The notes under the pieces: generated by a model
The model's database searches: none
The model's input: only the letters and a program-made list of their open reading frames with translations
What the model was told of the DNA's origin: nothing
Shown: in pieces, positions 4,056-9,732 of the stretch
How positions within the stretch are numbered: position 1 is the first letter of the stretch
How the letters are laid out: the number at the start of each line of letters is the position of its first letter
Translations under genes and position numbers: made by a program
Assembly (NCBI GenBank): GCA_902475455.1
Contig: CABRZO010000090.1
Location: 1-9,732, forward strand
Origin: an uncultured Eubacteriales bacterium
GTDB taxonomy: Bacteria > Bacillota > Clostridia > Oscillospirales > Oscillospiraceae
Direction: 5' to 3'
Length of the DNA: 9,732 nucleotides

Positions 4056-7025
4056 CTTAGCAATGCAACAGATCTCAGCATTTTACAGGAGCAGATTGAT
4101 CTCATTGCAGGCATAAATAGTCAACTCAAAGAATTTTCCAGTTTAAAATCAAACGTAGGCGCTGTTTTCGAAATCATTAAATCTGGTAAAGATGGAATTA
4201 GAGAAACCGTAGCAGCCGGAAAAGAATTGAGCTCCGTAGCTCAAACCGGGGCAAACGCAGCCTTGACTCTTTCTCAAAATATGGGGCAAGTTACCACTTC
4301 CACTGATTCCGCACGGCAATCAAGTAAAGTATTTTCTTCGATTATGAATGCTTCTGCCATCCAAATTACAGCGGTCATCGTAGCCATCACAGCCGTAGTC
4401 GCCGCAATCTCTATGTTCGTCAAGTGGCTCAACCGGACCAACGAGGCGGGTGAGGCAGCCAAAACCTCGGCGGAAAACCTGGTCTCTGCCCAGGAGGAGC
4501 TGTCCCAGTCCGCCATTGACAGCTCAGCGGCCTATACGCAGACCACCGCCTCCCTCCAGGCCGCCGGAGAATCCGCCAGCGCCATGACGGCCCGGCTGGA
4601 AGCCCTTCAGGGCAGTGTCCAACGCACCGATGCTGAAAACCAGGAGATGGCCCAGATCATCAGCGATCTGACCGGAAGATACACCGGTCTGAACAACATG
4701 ATCGACGAAAACACCGGCGCCCTGACCGGCAATGCGGAACAGTGGACTGAGGTCATCAATGCCCAGCTGGGCTACGAACAGGCTCAGGCTGCCATGTCTC
4801 GCAGCACAGAACTCACCCAGCAGGCCACAGAGGCCCAGCTCAACCTGGCCACCGCCCAGCAGATGGTGAGCGACAATGAGGAAAAAATCTCCAAGAATGC
4901 CGAGCAACGTAACAAATTGGAAGCAGAGGCCGCCCAGGTCTACAGTCAGCTTACCGATGGGAGCCAGCGCACCGCTGAGGAAATAGCTACTTTACAACAG
5001 CGGTATATCGATCTGGGTAATCAAGCTGAGAGCCTCACCCAGGAGAACAACGGCCTGAAAGATGCCAATAAAACCCTGGAGAAGGGAATGGGCGAACTGT
5101 CGGACACCGCCGAACGCCTGACCCAGGAACAGCAAGCCCAGGCAGAACTGGCACAGCAGCAGACCCAGGCTGCACTTGAATCTTACAGCGCACGCATTGA
5201 TGCTGTCAATACCTATCGTGATATCAGCAGTCAAATGTCGGACGAAGAAATTGCCAACATCAATGCGCTGCTCGAGGCCGGCGGAACACTGACCGCTTCC
5301 GAAATGGAAAAATACCAGCAGATCAGGGACGCCCGCGCCGAAGACCTGCTGGAAGAACAGGCTTACATCCAGAACATCCGGGACGGACTGGTGGAAATCG
5401 ATGCCGCCAACGTAGAGAGCATAGAGAAACGAAAGGCCCTCGGTGAGGAGTTGACTGCTGCCGAGCAGGCCACCTTGGATCGCTGGAAAGAAATGCAGGA
5501 AGAATGGGCCGCAGGCATCCAGGAAAACACTGATACCATCATCAATGGGATGCAGGAGCTTCCCACCGAAATGGGTTACTCCTTGGATGATATGGTCAAC
5601 GTCATGAATGAGAACGCCGCAAAGTACGATGCGTGGCGGGCAAAAATGGTGGCAGTCAGTCAGTCGCTGGAACCTGAGGTTATGTCTTACCTGGAACAGC
5701 TTGGGCCAGGCACTTCAGCAATCCTGGACGAAATCATTGAGGATACATCCGGGACCAAAGCGGCAGAACTGAATGCTGCATTTGCCAGTGCCGGTGAATC
5801 TGCCATCAACGGAATGGAAACAAAATATCCGGAGGTCATGGCCGCTGGTGCTGAAATGACAGATGTGTATGGAGAAGGTATTGCTTCCAGCACAGCTGCA
5901 AACGATGCCTCACAGGCTATTGCGGAAGGTGTGGTAAACAACCTAGCCGGTGGTAAGTTTGGTGCTATAGCAGAAGAAATTGCCAATTCCCTCTCTGATA
6001 GTATCCCAGCAATTACAGAACAAGTCAACAATCTTTCTACAAGCATAGCTGACGCATTATCTCCTTTGTTAACCGTTGGCCAGAGCACAATTCAAAATAT
6101 GCTTATCCTGATGTCTCTGGCATTTGTTATTGAAGGAGCCACGGTTTCCGAAAATGCTACAACGCTTGCAAACACACTATCCGACGCTTTTTCCTCGTTA
6201 GCACTAAATGGCTTCCTGCATATGAGCAATATGCTAGCACTCATGTCGTTTGTACTCTTTGAAAACGGTCCAGCACTCGTTGCTCAAGCAGCAATTCTTG
6301 CGGGGCAGGTGTCCGACGCATTGGGTGGAATGGTACCTGGTGGTAAGAACAATGTAGAGAATATGTTTTCAGGAATGAAATCATCCATTATAACCCAAAC
6401 TCCGACCTTACCTCCCGTAGCCAGTGATGCTGCCAGCGATGTTACAGCAGAATTGGAAAGTATGATAATCGGTGGTACAGATGCATCTGGAAAAATGATG
6501 TCTGGCATTTTGAATGGAATGGAAAATAACAAGAAAACCCTTTTCCAAAAAGCCGCTGAAATTGCCAATAGCATCACTTCTACGATTCGAAAGGCTCTAA
6601 AGATCAACTCCCCTTCTCGGGTGATGATTGACATTTTCCAGAATGTGATGCAGGGTGCCATCAACGGCATGATTTCCATGGAAGGCAAGACCTTCCGCAC
6701 TGCCTCCAATATTGCCCTGGGAGTTGCGGACAAGCTGACACTCTCCCCGGAGCAGGCCGAGTTTGCCAATTCAAAAATGCTGGCGCTCTCCAGCACCTCT
6801 TTGGGGGCTATGCCCACATCCCGCACCGTGCAGGTCTGGGGCAGCCCCTCCAACAGCCACGATTCCTCCCATCTGCTGCAAAAAGCGGTGGACATTCTGG
6901 ACGAATATCTGCCTGAAATGGCCAACATGCGCGTGGTCCTGGACACCGGAGCTACCGTCGGTGGAATGGCACCGGCTATAGATGCAGCTCTCGGCCGCCG
7001 GGCAAAAATGAAAGCGAGGGGTTAA
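4035..7025 (+). CDS. tape measure protein
   Basis: 996 residues starting at TTG 4035, after AAGGGGGA (4021-4028). Long helical stretches, especially about 140-470 (Gln/Glu/Ala-rich coiled coil), form the ruler. A hydrophobic segment lies at about 107-129 (ITAVIVAITAVVAAISMFV) and more hydrophobic stretches at about 685-705 and 726-763. The C-terminal motif KINSPSRVM followed by QGAINGM (about 854-876) is the classic tape measure ending in Firmicute siphophages. The protein sets tail length, scaffolds tube polymerisation and may help penetration. At about 0.15 nm per residue it implies a tube of roughly 150 nm (rule of thumb). Composition is uneven: the first ~120 codons are AT-rich (about 32% G+C at 4141-4200), the middle GC-rich (about 72% at 4561-4620), then intermediate around 5860-6640, consistent with mosaic exchange. 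The plus-strand transcript must read through the antisense gene to reach it, unless an unseen promoter exists. Confidence 0.9.
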   Translation: MYNGTIQLSNATDLSILQEQIDLIAGINSQLKEFSSLKSNVGAVFEIIKSGKDGIRETVAAGKELSSVAQTGANAALTLSQNMGQVTTSTDSARQSSKVFSSIMNASAIQITAVIVAITAVVAAISMFVKWLNRTNEAGEAAKTSAENLVSAQEELSQSAIDSSAAYTQTTASLQAAGESASAMTARLEALQGSVQRTDAENQEMAQIISDLTGRYTGLNNMIDENTGALTGNAEQWTEVINAQLGYEQAQAAMSRSTELTQQATEAQLNLATAQQMVSDNEEKISKNAEQRNKLEAEAAQVYSQLTDGSQRTAEEIATLQQRYIDLGNQAESLTQENNGLKDANKTLEKGMGELSDTAERLTQEQQAQAELAQQQTQAALESYSARIDAVNTYRDISSQMSDEEIANINALLEAGGTLTASEMEKYQQIRDARAEDLLEEQAYIQNIRDGLVEIDAANVESIEKRKALGEELTAAEQATLDRWKEMQEEWAAGIQENTDTIINGMQELPTEMGYSLDDMVNVMNENAAKYDAWRAKMVAVSQSLEPEVMSYLEQLGPGTSAILDEIIEDTSGTKAAELNAAFASAGESAINGMETKYPEVMAAGAEMTDVYGEGIASSTAANDASQAIAEGVVNNLAGGKFGAIAEEIANSLSDSIPAITEQVNNLSTSIADALSPLLTVGQSTIQNMLILMSLAFVIEGATVSENATTLANTLSDAFSSLALNGFLHMSNMLALMSFVLFENGPALVAQAAILAGQVSDALGGMVPGGKNNVENMFSGMKSSIITQTPTLPPVASDAASDVTAELESMIIGGTDASGKMMSGILNGMENNKKTLFQKAAEIANSITSTIRKALKINSPSRVMIDIFQNVMQGAINGMISMEGKTFRTASNIALGVADKLTLSPEQAEFANSKMLALSSTSLGAMPTSRTVQVWGSPSNSHDSSHLLQKAVDILDEYLPEMANMRVVLDTGATVGGMAPAIDAALGRRAKMKARG

Positions 7026-7029
7026 CTTT

Positions 7030-7692
7030 ATGTCTGATCTTTTAGGCATTTCCTTTGGAAATTATCACACTTGGCGAGATTGGGGGCTCTATCTTACCGG
7101 CCCCGCCTCCATCTCTTTGCCTGTTCCCCGTACCGAATATGTGGACGTACCAGGTCGAGACGGCTATTTGGATCTTTCCACTGCTCTTACCGGTACAGTG
7201 AATTATGAGACTCGGGAATTCTCCGCACCACTCATGAGCCTGGCCACGCCAGAGGAATGGCCGGTGCTGTACTCTAAGATTCTAAACGCCATACAGGGGC
7301 AACAGCTTAACATTATTTTGGATGAGGACCCGGACTGGTACTATATCGGGCGTGTGGAACTGGACTCGCCCTCCTACGACGGCACCTGGGTATTCAATAT
7401 TATCGGGACTGTGTATCCCTACAAGCTGAAAACCAATGTCACCGAGGTGACCGCCTCACTGACCACCTCTGATACCGAGCTGACCTTGAGCTGTGACCGG
7501 CGGCCGGTGGTCCCCACCATCACGGTGAGCGCCGAGACGGTGCTGACCTGGGGCACCAGCAGCTACACTATCAGCGCCGGCTCCCGCCGAATTCCCGGCA
7601 TCCGGCTCACCCAGGGCGTCCATACCCTTAATGCCCGGACCACCGCCGGCACCGGCACCATCACCGTCAGCTATCAGGAGGGAAGTCTGTAA
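7030..7692 (+). CDS. distal tail protein (Dit)
   Basis: 220 residues. The ribosome site GAGGGG (7016-7021) lies in the 3' end of the tape measure gene, 8 bases before ATG 7030. N-terminal features GISFGNYHTWRDWGLYL, then VPRTEYVDVPGRDGYLDLS (residues about 33-51) and the following beta strands, match the Dit/SPP1 gp19.1-like family common to Firmicute siphophages. Dit forms the hexameric hub between tube and Tal at the tail tip. After about residue 135 comes a beta-sandwich C-terminal part that is Thr/Val/Ser-rich, with no obvious carbohydrate-binding insertion. Its stop overlaps the next start as TAATG, so Dit and Tal are coupled. Composition becomes more GC-rich from about 7440 on. Confidence 0.85.
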   Translation: MSDLLGISFGNYHTWRDWGLYLTGPASISLPVPRTEYVDVPGRDGYLDLSTALTGTVNYETREFSAPLMSLATPEEWPVLYSKILNAIQGQQLNIILDEDPDWYYIGRVELDSPSYDGTWVFNIIGTVYPYKLKTNVTEVTASLTTSDTELTLSCDRRPVVPTITVSAETVLTWGTSSYTISAGSRRIPGIRLTQGVHTLNARTTAGTGTITVSYQEGSL

Positions 7693-9732
7693 TGTACCAG
7701 CTCAACTTCAACGGCTTCCAGCTCTACGACCCCAGGCTGGAGGAGCTCACCATCCGGGACGTGTCCGTCCATCTGGCGGTGGATGAGGCGGGCAGCCTAT
7801 CCTTTACCATCGACCACGACCACCCCTTTGTGGGGCAGCTCACCCGGCTCAAGGGCCGTCTGGAGCTGCTGGCCGACGGGCTGCCCATCTTCCGGGGGCG
7901 CATCCTCTCGGATGTGCAGAACTTTGACCTGTCCCGCACGGTGGAGGCCGAGGGACAGCTGGCTTGCCTCAACGACAGCATTGTGCCGCCCTTTGACTTC
8001 CCGGCAGACTATGAGGATGACCCGGAGTATGAGGGGGCGGACAATGTGGTGGCCTTCTTTTTGGGCAAGCTGCTGGAGGCCCACAATGCCCAGGTGACCG
8101 AGGAGCAGCAGATCAAGCTGGGCCAGGTCACCGTCAGCGACCCCAACAACTACATCACCCGATCTTCCACCGACTATGCCACAACCTGGGCCACCATCAC
8201 CGACAAGCTTAGCGGCTCCGCCCTGGGGGGGCACCTGCTGGTGCGCTACGAGGAGGACGGCACCTATCTGGACTATCTGGAGGACTACCCGCTGAGCAAT
8301 GTCCAGGGCATCACCTTTGCGGAAAACCTACTGGAGCTCACCGACGAGATCGACGCCACCGAGGTTTATACCGCCATCCTGCCGGTGGGGGCCGAGGGCC
8401 TGACCATCGCAAACCTGCCCGATGGGGAGCTCACAGATGACCTGGTCAAGGAGGGGAGCATCATCTACTCCAGGGCCGGGGTGGACAAGTATGGCCGGAT
8501 CGTCTCCGTCCAGACCTGGGACGACGTGACCGAGGCCGCCAACCTGCGCACCAAGGCCATGGAGCTGTTGGCCCAGTCTGGTGTGCTGCCCCTGCGCACC
8601 ATCTCGGTGACGGCGGTGGATCTCCACTGCACTGACAGCGCCATTGCTGCCCTCCGGGTAGGCCGCTACACCCAGGTCACCAGCGCCCCCCACGGCCTGG
8701 ATGTGCGTTATGCCCTCACCACTCTGGAACCGGACATCCTGGATCCGGGCAACACCCGGATCACCCTGGGGACCAGCGTCCAGACCCTCACTGACCGCAA
8801 CCAGCACACCATCGCCGGCATCCAGGATCAGATCGGCGCCACTGCCGGGGTGGCCACAGGTGCCATTGCAAAGGTGGATGTGGAGTACTATCTCTCAACC
8901 TCTACCGCCGATCCGGTGGGCGGTACCTGGTCCACCCAGGCACCTGCCTGGGAGCAAGGGAAGTATATGTGGAGCCGCACCAAAACGGTCACCGCCGCCG
9001 GACTGATCAGCTACTCTGACCCAACCTGCATTGCAGGCGCCAAGGGCGATACCGGCGCCCAGGGGCCTCAGGGTGAGAAGGGCGACACCGGCGCCCAGGG
9101 CCCCCAGGGCGAGAAGGGCGACACCGGCCCTCAGGGACCTCAGGGTGAACGTGGCCCTCAGGGTGAGCAAGGAATTCCTGGTCTACAAGGACTCCAGGGT
9201 GAAAAAGGCGAGCAGGGGATCCAGGGCCCCAAAGGCGACCAAGGGGAACAAGGGCCTCAAGGCGAGCAGGGCCCCCAAGGAGAAAAGGGCGAGGCCGGTG
9301 TCAGCTCCTATTTCCACATCAAATACAGCCCGGTGGCTAATCCTACGGCAGGGCAGATGTCGGAGACGCCTGACAAGTATATCGGTACCTATGTGGACCA
9401 CACGGAAGCGGATAGCACAGATCCAACCAAATACACCTGGCAGCAGCTGGAGGGCTCTCAGGGCGAAAAGGGAGATCAAGGCATCCCTGGCAAGGACGGA
9501 TCCAGTGGAAAAACCAGCTATCTGCATATTGCGTATGCCAACAGCGCTGACGGAGCTACTGGATTTTCAGTATCTGACAGCACCAACAAACTGTACATCG
9601 GACAGTATACCGATTTTACCCAAAGCGACAGCACCGATCCTACCAAGTACGCATGGACTAAAATCAAGGGCGATACTGGTGCCCAGGGCCCACAAGGCGA
9701 AAAGGGCGATACCGGCGCCCAGGGCCCTCAGG
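7692..9732 (+). CDS. Tal / prophage tail tip protein with collagen-like stalks (partial, runs off the right edge)
   Basis: The frame opens at ATG 7692 with GGAGGGA (7677-7683) 8 bases upstream, and is open for 680 codons to the window end, so the C-terminus is missing. Residues about 1-365 (opening MYQLNFNGFQLYDPRLEELT) match the Prophage_tail/Tal family (PF06605-like), the trimeric gp27-like hub cap at the tail tip, sometimes called endopeptidase. A helical linker follows (about 366-395), then a small beta domain (about 396-448, YYLSTST...KYMWSRTKT). Residues 449-535 are 29 uninterrupted Gly-X-Y triplets. Residues about 538-588 and 607-660 are two copies of a small domain sharing YIG-x-Y and DSTDPTKY, separated by 6 triplets (588-605); a third collagen block starts at 660 and is cut by the window edge. 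Collagen triple helices suit a trimer, so these are probably fibre-like stalks reaching the host surface. No peptidoglycan-hydrolase domain is visible so far. Confidence 0.85.
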   Translation, partial: MYQLNFNGFQLYDPRLEELTIRDVSVHLAVDEAGSLSFTIDHDHPFVGQLTRLKGRLELLADGLPIFRGRILSDVQNFDLSRTVEAEGQLACLNDSIVPPFDFPADYEDDPEYEGADNVVAFFLGKLLEAHNAQVTEEQQIKLGQVTVSDPNNYITRSSTDYATTWATITDKLSGSALGGHLLVRYEEDGTYLDYLEDYPLSNVQGITFAENLLELTDEIDATEVYTAILPVGAEGLTIANLPDGELTDDLVKEGSIIYSRAGVDKYGRIVSVQTWDDVTEAANLRTKAMELLAQSGVLPLRTISVTAVDLHCTDSAIAALRVGRYTQVTSAPHGLDVRYALTTLEPDILDPGNTRITLGTSVQTLTDRNQHTIAGIQDQIGATAGVATGAIAKVDVEYYLSTSTADPVGGTWSTQAPAWEQGKYMWSRTKTVTAAGLISYSDPTCIAGAKGDTGAQGPQGEKGDTGAQGPQGEKGDTGPQGPQGERGPQGEQGIPGLQGLQGEKGEQGIQGPKGDQGEQGPQGEQGPQGEKGEAGVSSYFHIKYSPVANPTAGQMSETPDKYIGTYVDHTEADSTDPTKYTWQQLEGSQGEKGDQGIPGKDGSSGKTSYLHIAYANSADGATGFSVSDSTNKLYIGQYTDFTQSDSTDPTKYAWTKIKGDTGAQGPQGEKGDTGAQGPQ
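9036..9299 (+). repeat. collagen-like coding repeat, block 1
   Basis: 29 Gly-X-Y triplets with a 36-base higher-order unit encoding GDTGAQGPQGEK at 9045-9080 and 9081-9116, and a diverged third copy from 9117 (GDTGPQGPQGER). X and Y positions are rich in Pro, Gln, Glu and Lys, as in bacterial and phage collagens lacking hydroxyproline. Near-identical DNA copies can recombine or slip, so stalk length may vary between strains. Confidence 0.9.
9303..9668 (+). repeat. tandem small beta domains of Tal separated by a short collagen spacer
   Basis: Two related modules of about 50 residues (9303-9455 and 9510-9668) share the pattern SY-hydrophobic-HI-x-Y, YIG-x-Y-x-D, DSTDPTKY-x-W and a closing Gly. 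A six-triplet collagen spacer (9453-9506) lies between them. Modules of this pattern recur in tail fibres of streptococcal and clostridial phages. They are diverged at the DNA level, so the duplication is not recent. The role is probably rigid spacing or ligand contact (inference). Confidence 0.75.
9669..9732 (+). repeat. collagen-like coding repeat, block 3 (cut by window edge)
   Basis: Seven Gly-X-Y triplets are visible, again built from the 36-base GDTGAQGPQGEK unit (9669-9704, then a partial copy). The unit is nearly the same at the DNA level as block 1 copies 600 bases upstream, which points to sequence exchange or duplication between blocks. Confidence 0.85.

Noticed and set aside
6284..6946. 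Minus-strand 220-residue ORF opposite the tape measure gene
   Set aside because: Antisense shadow of a well-supported gene, with no initiation signal or recognisable family.
8895..9527. Minus-strand Leu/Ala/Gly-rich ORFs opposite the collagen region
   Set aside because: Their repeats are the reverse complement of the Gly-X-Y coding repeats; no ribosome sites.
9036..9732. Repeats considered as a CRISPR array or diversity-generating cassette
   Set aside because: The repeats are in-frame Gly-X-Y codons with no unique spacers, and no reverse transcriptase or template repeat is visible.

Overview
The window is a bacteriophage-tail gene cluster from a low-to-mid GC Firmicute, most likely a gut clostridium of the Oscillospiraceae or Lachnospiraceae. 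The basis is the protein families (Gp15-type chaperone, clostridial-type tail terminator, DUF1492-like regulator, Prophage_tail/Tal with collagen repeats), strong GGAGG ribosome sites and TTG/GTG starts. Base composition is patchy: hand counts of 60-base stretches range from about 32% to 77% G+C, which indicates a mosaic.

Layout. At the left edge the first 11 codons of a minus-strand gene are visible (start at 33); they look like the N-terminus of an XRE/CI-type repressor. Across a roughly 300-base AT-rich divergent control region with a good sigma-70 promoter (93-122) and repeated operator-like sequences lies a late-transcription-regulator-like gene (346-753). A 330-base non-coding stretch full of small dyads follows, then a 37-residue ORF. 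From 1194 the siphophage tail module runs in canonical order: tail terminator, major tail tube protein, strong hairpin, two tail-assembly chaperones (gp14-like, Gp15), tape measure protein, distal tail protein (Dit) and a long Tal protein with collagen stalks that runs off the right edge.

Two things break the canonical plan. First, no terminase, portal, scaffold, capsid or head-tail connector gene lies between the late regulator and the tail genes, where siphophages normally keep them, yet every tail ORF is intact. The visible layout is repressor, activator, complete tail. That is what an F-type (flexible, contractile-sheath-free) tailocin such as the Listeria monocins would look like, although a prophage with a head-module deletion fits too. 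Second, a minus-strand gene (3319-3966) is embedded in the tail operon between Gp15 and the tape measure. It encodes a PH-like domain, a Pro/Ala-rich linker and a C-terminal zinc ribbon. It sits across a sharp composition boundary, with an AT-rich patch from about 3640 to 4390 that also supplies the N-terminus of the tape measure gene.

Working model (inference): the repressor holds promoter 93-122 silent. On induction the DUF1492-like protein is made and drives the tail operon. The tape measure sets tube length, the chaperones coat it, the tube protein polymerises, the terminator caps the top, and Dit plus Tal form the tip, with collagen-like stalks carrying repeated small domains toward the target cell surface. 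Lysis genes, receptor-binding proteins and the rest of the repressor, if present, lie outside the window.
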